From Endocalyx cinctus (Eukaryota; Ascomycota; Sordariomycetes; Amphisphaeriales; Apiosporaceae): a stretch of 64,000 nucleotides of DNA. How positions within the stretch are numbered: position 1 is the stretch's first letter; every line of letters starts with the position of its first letter. Shown here piece after piece: positions 49,216 through 59,816 of this stretch. Under the pieces are notes generated by a model. That model searched no databases, was not told the origin of the DNA, and was given only the letters and a program-made list of their open reading frames with translations. Position numbers and translations under genes: made by a program. The DNA lies in contig BCKC01000003.1 in assembly GCA_001600455.1 (NCBI GenBank), forward strand, positions 124,001 through 188,000, in the 5' to 3' direction.

Positions 49216-50460
49216 GATCCTGTTTAACAATATATTCAAGTGATATAACCGTTGGTGTTGTCGTTATTCAGTATTTGTCCAGGCGCGTTGAGGTGCGGGG
49301 AAGTCACCATGCATTTATTTCAGCCGTATGTCGTTTAAGTACCAATAAGATTTTATCTGCTTAAGCTATCACCTTCCTACACCTTTATGTATCAGTCATG
49401 ATCCTGTCTTTTGGTATTCTTCCTCCACTTTCAGGTATATGGTGGTATAGCTGGGAATTTAAGCCCATTAATCGTAGTGCATTAAATGAGACCACTCTCT
49501 TGACTAATTATGCTAACCACTTCAAATACCTGCATCTAAGTGACGAAAAACGACCGTTAGATCAATAAATAGTCATGAAATATACTATGCCAGGCATGCT
49601 GAACAGTATGACTGATGATAAGTAGTCATTAATTGATTAGAAAAAGTAAGTAATTTATTTGTTTAACTACTGGTTAAATCTGGTATATTGAATACTTTAG
49701 ATATCTGTTATTGGAACTGTTTGAGTGTTATTTGTAGTATAAAACTGCGACGGAGAAGTGGGACTGAATGGGAGCTGGATACGCTCCCTGGTATCGGAGG
49801 CGTAAAATTAAGGGGTGGAATCAAGCTCACCAACCCGGTCTGAGAGATTGACCAATCCTATATATTATAAGTTCTAAGAACATTATGCACAAATTACCAA
49901 ACTCCCGCTCGAATCATAGAAATGTTAGGTACCAGGTCTTATTCAGTCCTACTTCTCCGTTACAATTATTAGACATCTGTTGTTGGATGTCCATTGTTGG
50001 ATGTTGAATATGTCAACTTAACTTGTTGATAACCGGGTAACCCGGATTCGGCGATTCTTTTGAGCACGCCTAAGCATACTCTGAGTAGAACCTGAGTAGT
50101 GCCTGAGTAAAGCGGCGACAAAATGACCAGTTAACCAGGGTAGTTGAAACTTTCGGGAATGACAACAGGCATAGGGTGACCAGTCTGCCAATGAGCCAAT
50201 ATCTTATTCGCGCATAAAATTGTATGGCACTAAGGGAGTAATGCCTGTAACGAGGAGCATATCCAACTCCGCTTCCTTCCCACCAGGCCGAGCCTGATAC
50301 CTACTTAAATTGCGTGGACAAATTTATTTGAGTTCCGTTAAACAAAATTGCAATCAAAAACGTCGTCAGAAAATTTATCACTCCATATTTATGTTCGCTT
50401 CTCAACTATTTCGAGCTCCTATCACACGCGGTATTTATTCTTCACCACAACTCTAACCAA
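49216..50460. other. Divergent promoter region between NACHT and deoxyribosyltransferase-like genes
   Basis: This 1.25-kb AT-rich region lies between two divergently transcribed genes. It contains the 218-nt inverted-repeat element described separately. No further ORF was seen. Confidence 0.5.
49745..49962 (+). mobile_element. MITE-like element with terminal inverted repeats
   Basis: The ends 49748-49778 and 49932-49962 are inverted repeats: 25 of 31 positions match, and five of the six mismatches are transitions. The element is 218 nt with no coding capacity. Its left and middle parts match the sequence at 45597-45772. The target duplication is not resolvable by eye. Confidence 0.6.
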
Positions 50461-50949
50461 ATGAATCCCACCCAGAAATGCCAAGTCATACGCGCTCCGT
50501 CGCAAGAGCCCGTCACCGGCGTCAAGTCCATTTTCCTCGCCGGGACCACCACCGCCGTCGGCGATATCGACTGGCGCGAGAAGCTAACCGCCGCGTGTTC
50601 CGAGCACCCAGTGACGTTTTTCAACCCAAACCGCCCGGATTGGGACAGCACGTGGCGCGAGGACGTCAACTTCGAGCCGTGGCGCGAGCAAGTCTCTTGG
50701 GAGCTCGAGAAGCAGACGAAGGCCGACCTCGTCGTGGTGTATTTCCACCCGGCCACTTTAGCTCCGATAAGCCTGCTGGAGTTCGGACTTTCTGCCCATG
50801 TCCCGGGAAAAGTGGTGGCCGTGGCGCCGGAAGGTTATAAGAAAAGGGGTAACGTGCAGATAGTTTGCCAGAAGTTTGGAGCCGAGTTCTTGCACGATAT
50901 CGATGATTTACATAAAGTCATAATTCGGAAATTGTCCCTCAATCAATGA
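50461..50949 (+). CDS. Nucleoside 2-deoxyribosyltransferase-like protein (162 aa)
   Basis: This single-exon gene encodes one compact Rossmann-like domain of the nucleoside 2-deoxyribosyltransferase-like family (Pfam Nuc_deoxyri_tr2). Typical blocks are KSIFLAGTTTAVGDIDWREKL near the N-terminus; FFNPNRPDWDSTW; WELEKQTKADLVVVYFHPATLAPISLLEFGL, where the Glu of LLEFG is the expected catalytic nucleophile; and a final segment with HDIDDLHKVI. Family enzymes exchange bases on deoxynucleosides, or in distant relatives cleave N-glycosidic bonds of NAD-like substrates. In fungi the substrate is unknown. It is GC-rich compared with the flanks and divergently transcribed from the NACHT gene 1.2 kb away. 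A functional link between the two is only a possibility. Confidence 0.88.
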   Translation: MNPTQKCQVIRAPSQEPVTGVKSIFLAGTTTAVGDIDWREKLTAACSEHPVTFFNPNRPDWDSTWREDVNFEPWREQVSWELEKQTKADLVVVYFHPATLAPISLLEFGLSAHVPGKVVAVAPEGYKKRGNVQIVCQKFGAEFLHDIDDLHKVIIRKLSLNQ

Positions 50950-51408
50950 CCATCAAGCCCTAATTAGCTTCTATGATTTGGTGAGATCTGTAAGATAAAT
51001 AGTTGATTTCTGGTCACATTACGTGGCAGTCAGAGTTGAACAGGGCGAAGTGCTAATTATCGGATTATCATTTCATTGATGTCATTAGCTCTATCAGAGC
51101 AATTGCTAAATCCTTTTCGGCATCTTTTCTATGCATTAAATAAAATATGTCAGTATTAATTGGTAAATTCTTATAATTTCCTAAACATTAAAGAAAATAT
51201 TCAGGTCTTTTCTTTTTATTCAGTTTTGAGAATATAAATATTTATTTGTTTTAATGTTTAGGTCAATTGTTCTTCATTTATATACATCCGTATGAGGAGT
51301 AGAGCAGTGAGATAATACAATCACCGACTTTGCTTGATAGGTTTTAAATATCATATGACAGCATTTTTGATATCGTTTATAGTGTTAAATCACCCACAAT
51401 CCCCATCT
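50950..51408. other. Convergent 3' spacer
   Basis: This 459-nt AT-rich stretch lies between the ends of a plus-strand and a minus-strand gene. It should hold both polyadenylation regions. Nothing else was seen. Confidence 0.5.
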
Positions 51409-52903
51409 CTATGGCCTCTTCGTCGCTGTGCTGTTATTAAAGCGGGAAAGAGCAAAATCGGCGAGCGCGGAATCGCTTTCACCCGTCAATACTAGCTTGC
51501 TTAAGAGTTCGCCTACGAGAGCAGCGTTGGTAACGCCCGAGTGCATAACAGCGACCGTAAGTCCGTCCAAACCCGTCGGGCCGAGGATAGGGTATCCGTC
51601 TTCCGGGTCGGGCCTGACGCCGATGGTGTAGTAATCGTATTCCAGCTCCTCCTCACCATTCTTGTCGAAAGCGGCCTTCATGAGTTCGAAATGAGCTTGC
51701 GCCGTCGCCTGCGGGTCGTCTCCCGGATCGCCCCCGGAAAACTGGGAGCCAGAACGGATGCGGCCGTCTTGGGTTTGTCGTAAGTGGAGCGCCTTCGCGT
51801 TGACGACTCCGTTCAGAAGCTTGCTCTTCAGCGGGACGGTGTTGACCAGCAGACCCTCCCTTCCGGAGAGGGGGAGCGCGATGTTCTCGGCCGCAAGGAG
51901 CGGCACGCTGCCCAAGCCAGCCGCGAGGACGACGTGATCGGCCTCGATCGATCCCTTGTCGGTCACAACGCCGGTCACGCGACCGTCTTTCTTCAGGAAT
52001 CCGGTGACCCTGCCGTCTACGTACTCGGCGCCTCTCTTCTCCGCGTCGGAAACGAACTGGCGCGCGGCGAGATGTGCCTCAATCGCACCTTCTTCCGGGA
52101 TCGAGACCCCGAAGTTTTCGGGGAGCACCGACTCCGAGAGGCCGGGTTCCAGCTCGCTAATTTCGGTGCGCTGCACGGTGACGATGTCGTAACCCCACGA
52201 GGAATGCTGCTTCTGGTAGTCTAGAAGCTCCTCTTCCGTCATATCCCAGTTTGTTGAACCACCCCAGTGTATCGGGAGCCCCGGTAGCTCATCTCCGATC
52301 TCCCTCCATCGCTTCACTATAGGAACGGAAGTCAATACAAGTCCTTTGTCATTTGCGATCTCTTGAAGAACTAAAATCTAAAAGGGGGTAATTTTAAAAC
52401 AAAGATCGCCGGAGATTTCTGAATCATAACCGAAGTGGAATTGGTTGGCAGGTTTGGGTGCTTCGGGGGCCGAAATAGGGGTCCACTATTTTGTAACTGA
52501 TAGCGCATTATTCGTACCGATAGGCCGGTAACAACATGTCGCTAGGTCCAGCCCGTATAGATAGACTGTGAAAGCGAATACCGAAAAGAGAAGAACGAGA
52601 ATATTTATTTGACTTACTAGATCGGTGACGGAAATCAAAGTAGAACTTGGGGTTTTTGTAGGATGCATTGATCCAAGCGAACGAGTTCGGGGTCGCCACG
52701 CCTCCGAGTTCCTCGGCGACAATTGTAACATTGGCATTATGAGATAAATGCCAAGCAATCGACGAACCGACGATACCACCACCGACTACCACCACGTGAG
52801 GACACTGCTGGAGAGACATTTTCGGGGGGGTTGGAATAGATGCGGGATTGGCCAAAGGCGAAAGAGAGCTGGACGCCGTCTGGTCTTTAAGTAGAAAAGA
52901 CAT
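51409..52903 (-). CDS. FAD-dependent amine/amino-acid oxidoreductase (DAO family, about 397 aa)
   Basis: The exons are 52618-52903 and 51409-52316 in the preferred model. The FAD-binding motif VVVVGGGIVGSSIAWHL sits at about residue 37. The conserved core GVATPNSFAWINASY, FRHRS..KRWREIGDELPGLPIHWGGS, and the C-terminal RPDPEDGYPILGPTGLDGLTVAVMHSGVTNA identify a D-amino-acid oxidase/sarcosine-oxidase-like enzyme, which oxidises a C-N bond and yields hydrogen peroxide. The 300-nt intron ends at CCTATAG (52317). An earlier acceptor (52371) also keeps the frame and would add 18 residues not expected in the family. The first ATG (52903) gives a 28-residue extension before MSLQQCPHVVVV (52819); either start could be used. 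The substrate is unknown. Confidence 0.85.
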
Positions 52904-53693
52904 GATGGAATACCGGTAGATAACCGTTAAAACGAGTCGATTGATGTTTATGATATTATTATCGGTGTTAACCCCGACTTATGAAACCTCGGTATAGGTA
53001 ACGGCACGGTATTCCTGAATATGTTATGGATTTGTATGTATTCTATTTCCCGTTTTGTTCGTTGAATGTAACTTTACCAGTTCATCTCTGTGCCGCCTTC
53101 GACCACCGGTCACGGAGAGGTGCGGGCTTCTTCTTGGCTTTAAATGGAGTTGTAATATAAGTGGGGGAGTCTCCTCACGCCAATCTCTAGGCACTTGGGT
53201 GATGATAGTCAGATAGTCTGGTGGTCCCATTTCTTTGGTCTGCTCCAGATTAAATATAATCCACCTCGTGTTCAGTTGAAGTGATAAGGTGTATCTCCAT
53301 ACTGACGATTGATTGCGTCGTTACATAATATAATGTTTTCTAAATCTTTTATATAGAGATTACGGATAACCAATGTCCCACGATCTTCGCGGAAAGCTGA
53401 AAGATTGACAGGGACAATCTGACAGCCACGCCAATCATATAACCCACCCAAGTAAACGTTGGAATAAGCATGAAGAATCCTATCACTAGGTTTAAAAAAC
53501 CTTCCAAATAAGATGGGTTGTAATTCTATTCAGTCTGACAGTATGACGTTAGCTTACCTCTGACCAGTGTTGTCATATTATATATACTAAACAATCAGAC
53601 AGTTCCACGAGAAATGAGCTTAATGGTTAGCAAAATTATTCAATTCATTTCACTTAATATTTGGCTAATTAATTGAGTTATAAAAGAGTCACG
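52904..53693. other. Divergent promoter region
   Basis: This 790-nt stretch lies between the FAD oxidase (minus) and the SRPK-like gene (plus). It is AT-rich with no recognised feature. Confidence 0.5.
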
Positions 53694-54815
53694 ATGATGT
53701 CGAGTTCAATCCACGAACTAAGCTCAATTGATCCAGGAAATAGGCTTGGTCTAGGTGGACGATACAACGTCCTACTAAAGCTACATGGTGGATCCCAGGA
53801 AGGAACTTCATGGTTAGCCCGAGACGGCAAAGATAATTCATTCGTATCGTTAGTACTATATGAAGCAAAAGTATCCAACGCTCGGACGATCGAATCTACA
53901 CTTTCGGCGGCCAATCTTTCAGCTTGGAATCATCACGACGGCGCGCCTTACGTAGCACCAATATTAGACCAGTTCCAGCTAGACACGCCAACCGGGCCGC
54001 GACGCTGTCATGTCTTACCACCTCTCGGGCCACCCATTTGCGCTATATTCAATTTCCCTCAATTTCGCCCTGTCGCGAGGAGAAAGATCAGTCTGCAGGC
54101 TGTGTTAGGTTTCGACCTTATACACTGTCTAGATATATGCCACGGAGACTTCCGGCCTGATAATATCCATCTCAAGCTCAAAGGCATCGATGGGTTGTCA
54201 GACTCGAAAATCGTCGATGTATTTGACTGTCTTTCTCAATCTACCACACGAAATCCAGGGCGCTCTGTCGACTGGACGAACTTTAATCCGCAGTATCTGA
54301 GTGAGGATATTTACGTGGCTGGATTCGGCTCTGCTTACAAGCCGGACAATCCCCCCGAGTCCTTGGGGACCCCTCTTGCTTATAGCGCACCGGAAGTTCT
54401 GATCCAAGGTCCCATAACAGCTGGTTACAAAGCTGATAACTGGGCCTTAGGCTGTACAATTTTCGAGCTCCAAACGAGTGTTCGGCTGTTTGACGGAAAC
54501 ACCCGCGATGATGTAATTGAGAGAATGATCAAGTATATAGGAACGTTGCCACAGCATCTATGGATGGCCTGGCGAGAGAAGAATCAGCAGGACACATCAT
54601 ATACCGAGTCTCTTGGGATTGAAGACGTAAAAGCTTCACTCGGGAGCTTTTTATGTCAATTGCTTCCACTAGCAGGGAATCAGGATGAGAACAAGACCAG
54701 AGTATTAGATGAGGCCCAGCTACTGGCAGATCTTTTATCGCAATTATTACAATACACGCCTGATGATAGGGTTCGAGCAGACAAGGCAAGATATCATGAT
54801 TGGTTCAAAGTTTAG
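53694..54815 (+). CDS. SRPK-like protein kinase fold, probable pseudokinase (373 aa)
   Basis: This intact single-exon gene encodes a kinase fold most like fungal SRPK-type serine/threonine kinases: a glycine-loop region near LHGGSQEGTSWLARD, the catalytic-loop block CHGDFRPDNIHLKLKG (HGD at 150-152) and the segment YSAPEVLI...ADNWALGCTIFELQT. Two key residues are changed. Where V-A-x-K is expected, the strand reads FVSLVLYEA, so the ATP-anchoring lysine is a valine (position 54). The DFG block reads VAGFGSAY (208-215), with Gly210 in place of the magnesium-binding aspartate. In most kinases either change abolishes phosphotransfer. The frame is otherwise intact, which suggests a retained non-catalytic role rather than decay. 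The ATG at 53694 is the first methionine; upstream there is only a TTG. Confidence 0.85.
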   Translation: MMSSSIHELSSIDPGNRLGLGGRYNVLLKLHGGSQEGTSWLARDGKDNSFVSLVLYEAKVSNARTIESTLSAANLSAWNHHDGAPYVAPILDQFQLDTPTGPRRCHVLPPLGPPICAIFNFPQFRPVARRKISLQAVLGFDLIHCLDICHGDFRPDNIHLKLKGIDGLSDSKIVDVFDCLSQSTTRNPGRSVDWTNFNPQYLSEDIYVAGFGSAYKPDNPPESLGTPLAYSAPEVLIQGPITAGYKADNWALGCTIFELQTSVRLFDGNTRDDVIERMIKYIGTLPQHLWMAWREKNQQDTSYTESLGIEDVKASLGSFLCQLLPLAGNQDENKTRVLDEAQLLADLLSQLLQYTPDDRVRADKARYHDWFKV

Positions 54816-55067
54816 ATAATAATAATGGCCATTATGTTTACATCTAGCTTGCTCTTACTCTCCGGATATGAAAAAAAAAATAAAAATAAAAAATAAAAAA
54901 CGAAGATAACTAAACGATCATTTATCCCATCAGTTAGACTCATCAGAAAAAAAAGGGTTGATACCGTTTTATTTTTTTTTATTAAATGACTTTCTTACCC
55001 GCTAGTTTAGGGTAATTTACTATACGAATTAATTACACCAAACTCTCATTCTGTGTATATAAGTTAT

Positions 55068-55661
55068 TCAACATAAGGGAATGCAGTTCAAGTAGGAAGT
55101 TAATAATTTCGGACCTCTTCTCACCATATATTTTCCCACACGTCGGCCATACTTTAACACCACAATGAAAATGGCAGCCAACAAAATAACCACGATCAAC
55201 TTCCAGTGGCCAGTAGCAGCCGCGTCTCTAGCCGCGGTGCTACCAGATAACCTACTTACATCACCCTGCTCTTTGCCAGGGAAGCGTTCTTTCCTGCCGC
55301 CTGGCATTAGGGGACGACGCTGATGTTGACTGCAGAAACAATCGTGATGGGCCGAGTTATTTCCGCTTGTGGTGCCGTTTAATAGAAATCCGCCACCCAC
55401 GGTCTCGTTATGCCTGCCTGTAGTTGTGTTGAAAGGACCAGGGTGGTGGTTCGTGCAATTGTGGTATGGAGAAGACGAGTTCTGATAACCTGTCTCGCCT
55501 CCCACGGTGACGTTAAGTGGTCGATGCGGAGGTTTGAAACGGTATCTGAGTTGATTGGTAGGAATGGGTTCACTCACCGCGCTAGAGACGAATAGTGATA
55601 AGATCGTAGTAAGGATAATCGAGACCATCAAGGCCCGTGTAGAGAAAATTGAAGCAACCAT
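55068..55661 (-). CDS. Secretory single-pass glycoprotein-like protein (197 aa)
   Basis: This single exon starts at a true ATG. Residues 1-30 are a signal peptide (hydrophobic core MVSIILTTILSLFVSSAV). The lumenal part is Pro-, Asn- and Thr-rich with about seven N-glycosylation sequons (NVT, NSS, NCT, NTT, NET, NGT, NNS) and a few cysteines. A transmembrane helix (about 152-170, WKLIVVILLAAIFIVVL) is followed by a basic cytosolic tail (KYGRRVGKYMVRRGPK). No family was recognised. The layout suggests a wall or plasma-membrane glycoprotein, perhaps of sensor type. It lies between the pseudokinase and the beta-glucosidase, convergent with the former. Confidence 0.6.
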   Translation of the reverse strand: MVASIFSTRALMVSIILTTILSLFVSSAVSEPIPTNQLRYRFKPPHRPLNVTVGGETGYQNSSSPYHNCTNHHPGPFNTTTGRHNETVGGGFLLNGTTSGNNSAHHDCFCSQHQRRPLMPGGRKERFPGKEQGDVSRLSGSTAARDAAATGHWKLIVVILLAAIFIVVLKYGRRVGKYMVRRGPKLLTSYLNCIPLC

Positions 55662-56042
55662 TCTTCGAATATTTATTGGATACGTTGGTAATTCGTAGAA
55701 TGGGCTATATCTGAAGAATCGAAAAAAAAGAAAAAAAAAATATTACCTTTTGTTTTGTTGAATAATAATCAAAGTTGTCTAAGCCATTCTAGTATTGCAC
55801 TCACTTGGAAAACAATAGTTATATATAAGTCTATAGCCATGTTAGGATAGACCATTTCAACAATGAATATCTTTGTTAGGCCTGGTGACAGACGCTCGGA
55901 ACAATTGCTTTATTATATTCCACAAAGAGCTACCATAGACAACGTCAGTCTTTTGAGATATTAGACACAGCACAATGAAGATTTTTTCCGATCATGAAAG
56001 AAGTCAGCTTCCAACAAAGATCACATTCATCATAATGACTAT
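55662..56042. other. Spacer
   Basis: This 381-nt AT-rich stretch has an A-rich tract at about 55725-55740 and no gene. Confidence 0.5.
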
Positions 56043-59000
56043 TCATTCTTCTCCCGTCGGTAAAGGCAATTCAACTTGAAGTCCCAGATCCCTTGAACTG
56101 GCTCCGACATACGCCACCTTTGGATACTCAGTCAGCTTCCAGTCTTGCTCTTCAGTATTCCAGTTACTCAGGTCCCGATACGTGACGTTAAACGTAACTC
56201 TCACCGTCTCCCCGGGCTCGAGAGGCACTTCCTCGAACCCCCTGAGGACGACCTTAGGTTCGGTTGGTCCACCTAGTGAAAGATACTGTTGCGATATAAA
56301 CTTTTTGTTAGAGAACATCTCGTAAAATGAAAGATAGACAAGTGAAGCACCAAACGTACAAGCTGAGGAATATCAACCCCTGCCACTTCCCCCGCGTTCG
56401 TGACGTCCACCTCGATACTGTATACTGTCTCATAGAGTGCCGGATTGCCTCCGGGTGCACCACCGGCGGGAAGAATTGGCTACGTGAATGTGATTAGTAA
56501 CACAGATTTGAACCAGAGGATTGCAATTCTGAAAAACACATACCTGTGCATCACCTGCCTGGCTTCCTTCAGGGATTATCTCAGACGAGTTTCTTATCGT
56601 CGTACTGTTGAGCCAAGGGTAAATCATTCTGGGAATCTTCTCAAAACCTTCGGGAGTCAGCGCATTGGCCGGGTCCATATCGACGACGCCGTACGTGGGC
56701 GCCGGGCTCGTCTCGCCGCTTGCGGACGTGTAATACATTCCCGGTTCTTTGAGAAGCGTCGCCGTCAGGTTCGTATACGAGAAACTCGTGTAGCTAAGTC
56801 CAAACCCGAACTCGTAACTCGGCTCGATATCTTCCCTGTCGAAGTAGCGGTAGTCGATGAAAACGCCCTCGACGAAATCCTGCTGCGGTTGCTGGGTTGG
56901 TGCTTGTATCAGCGTCGATACTCCCCAGTCCTCGGCGTTCTTGCCCCACGTGAACGGTGACCTTCCTTGCGGATTGACGGCCCCGTATAGCACGTCTACA
57001 AGTCCATTCCCGGACTCCTGACCGGGAAGACCGGCCCATAAGATCGCCGACACGTTCGGGTGCGTTTTAACATGATCGATCAACACGGGCCCTACGCTAT
57101 GAATTATGACAATGGTGTTAGGATTCGTCTCCGCGACCGCCAAGATCAGCTCGTCGCCACCATTCCACAGCGTCAGGTTGTTGCGATCGCCGAGGTTACC
57201 GTCGAGCGAGGTGTATCCCTCGCCCGAGTTCGCGTTGACGAAGACTAGGGCGGCCGAGGCGTTCGCGGCCGCCGCCCGCGCCGCCTCTAGGTCCCAGTTG
57301 CTCCGAACGTTCACGAACTCGATGCCGACTTCCTCAGCCCGCCGCGAAAGAGCCGTCGCCGGCGAGACGAGGTACGGGAACTCGGCGGTGGCGGATCCCC
57401 ATCCCATGGCTAGGGTGCCGTTATTGCAGACGCGGTCGACGCAGGCGTTGGGCCCGTCGGGGTTATCCTGCGCGTCTTCACCGATGATGGCAATGCTCGT
57501 AATCGATTCCTTCAGAGGCAAGGTGCTGTCGACATTTTTCAGAAGCACGATGGATTTAGCAGCCATCTCTCGGATTAACTCCGCGTGATCGCCTTGAACG
57601 TCGACGTGTTGATTTACCGTTGTATTCCCCATTTGAGCAGTCCAGTATTGCGGACCGACAGTCTGGTTCGTCCATGACGAGTAGTTGATATCGACTTGGG
57701 TCGTGTCGCGTCCAACGAGGTAGAAGGCAGCCATGATGCGCATCGCCATGTCGTCTAGCCTCCATTGTGGGATCGCGCCCGAAAGAACGGCTTCAGTCAG
57801 GGTGGCACCCCAGTAAGAAGACCCAGGCGGTGAGCCGAAGCTACCCTCGCCGGGCATGGTCATGTCGAGACCCGAGAGTGCACTACGGACCCCGCTGTGT
57901 TGTGCTCCCCAGTCGCTGACCACTGGACGAAGTTTATTGTTAGATAATTTCAGAGAAAAAGTTTCCTTTCTTCCTATTTCATGAACGGGATAGCTCCCAC
58001 TTACCAAAGCCCTGAAATCCCAGTTCGTTTTTCAATAGTTGGTTTAGGACATACGAACTTTCACAAGCGAAAGAGCTATTGATCTGGTTATAAGAACACA
58101 TGACACTGCCGACATTTGCTTTGACAGCATCCGCAAACGGCCTATTTCAATTATTAGCTTAACGATCCTCGTCGCGCCAAATTCTCACCTCCTATTTCTC
58201 TCTTATTAACGTGGTGTACAGGGAATATCACTCACCACAGGTATAGTTCGTGCATCGTCTTATCGTCCACATTACTACTAATACCACCGCGGAAATGTTC
58301 CTGCTCGTTGAGGATGAAATGTTTCACGCTGGCAATTACACCCGCGCTCTGAGTACCCTCGACAGTCGCGGCCACCGCTACCCCCGCTAAGTAGGGATCC
58401 GGACCAAAAGCTTCGAAATTACGACCGCCGGCCGGGTCGCGCCCCAGAGGACCTACCACGGGACCCAGCTGAACGTCTGCATTTTCATACCGTAGAGCGA
58501 TTAAGTTAACATGTATCAGTACATGAAGTATGATAAATACGTACCGATTCCTTTGTCCCTAAATTCTTCTCCCAAAGCTTTACCACGTCGTCGGATCAAG
58601 CCCCTCGACCAAGTGGCAGCCGCGGTGATACCGCCCGGGAAAGCCGAGTTTAGATCAGCTGATATTTATTCAGCTTTTGTCAAATCATTTCCCCCTTTTA
58701 TTTACAGATGCGTGTTGTTAAGGGGGCGAAAAGGGGGAGGGAGAGGGAGAAGAAGACAAAAGACATACTATACCGCACCCCAACCGGCCCATCCTGAAGG
58801 CACAGATGGCGAAATCCGATACGAGGTACGGAACCCGTGTTACCCGTGCAGAGGTTCGCTTGATTTCCCGTGCCGGTGGTGAGGTTCACTTTTTCAAGCA
58901 AGGTAAGCCCAGTGACGAATTCGCGAGCCTTGGTGTAGGCCAGGACCCACTCGTCCGAGCCCGCACCGGATCCACATGGCGACGGGTAAGATTCTGGAGC

Positions 59001-59105
59001 TCTAACTACCGGTGGTAGTTCTTGAGCCTGCACGTGATAATTGCCGGTAAACGGAGAGAAAGGAGCCAATATGAGGGGAGAGAGTATTGTATTACGTAGT
59101 TGCAT
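56043..59105 (-). CDS. Secreted GH3 beta-glucosidase, seven exons (706 aa)
   Basis: The exons are 58769-59105, 58545-58658, 58236-58476, 58005-58141, 56544-57922, 56360-56479 and 56043-56285. All phases agree and total 2121 nt. After an N-terminal signal sequence the GH3 (alpha/beta)8 domain shows [66 protein letters not shown] and [13 protein letters not shown]. The nucleophile aspartate is in [13 protein letters not shown]. The second sandwich domain ([41 protein letters not shown]) and a C-terminal fibronectin-III-like domain ([20 protein letters not shown]) follow. Such enzymes release glucose from cellobiose and aryl-glucosides outside the cell. Nothing looks broken; the acid/base region upstream of the C-terminal domain is present. 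Confidence 0.95.
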
Positions 59106-59816
59106 TTTGTCTTTCTATCCTCTTTAGTAAAATGATTTTGATGTCTCTTTCTTTTACCGTTTATTGAGTCTCTCTACTTGAGTTGGAAGATATGAAAAAA
59201 AGATTTGATGAATTCTTTTTCTCTAGAACACAATTTACGACGAGCATGGGAAATTTCCACACTTAATATCATGACGTTTATATTGGGGTTTTGACTATGT
59301 TTACTTTACGGCAGAATACAGAAATTTACCGGTAGGTAGGCAGCCGGATGAAATGCCTATAAAGATTCACTGTACTCCTCATCGATCCGGGGTAAATTCA
59401 CAGGCGAAATATAGAATTTCTTCCCATGCGCTTCAGTATCCTGAGATTGATCTATCCAGTGTAAATTTCATTATATCACCTTACCTATTAGCCATGCTTC
59501 TCACACACCTACCTCCCCACTTTCAATCATTTCATGTGCGATAATTCAGGGGTTACTATAGATCTTGTGTCTCTAAAGGTTAAAACGCCGGTTTTAATTC
59601 AATACATCAATCGCTATAGAAATGAATAATCAGCATTCTGGATATAAAGATAAATTTACAAGCCTCTACAAATACTTCTCTACAACTCCTTATTAACTCC
59701 CATATAATAGCAGATGAAAAGCCTTCCCATATACACCCATAATCAAATCAAATAATATCTGTACGTACTTATCCCTTTCAATAAATACCAAACAAGGAAA
59801 TGGGATATCTTTTTCT
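59106..59816. other. Spacer between GH3 promoter and SRO7-like 3' end
   Basis: These 711 nt lie between two minus-strand genes. The left end is the GH3 promoter. No feature was recognised. Confidence 0.5.

Noticed and set aside
51784..52224. 146-codon plus-strand frame in the oxidase gene
   Set aside because: It is the antisense shadow of a conserved FAD oxidoreductase exon.
57106..57588. 160-codon plus-strand frame within the GH3 gene
   Set aside because: It is a shadow of the strongly conserved beta-glucosidase exon on the other strand.
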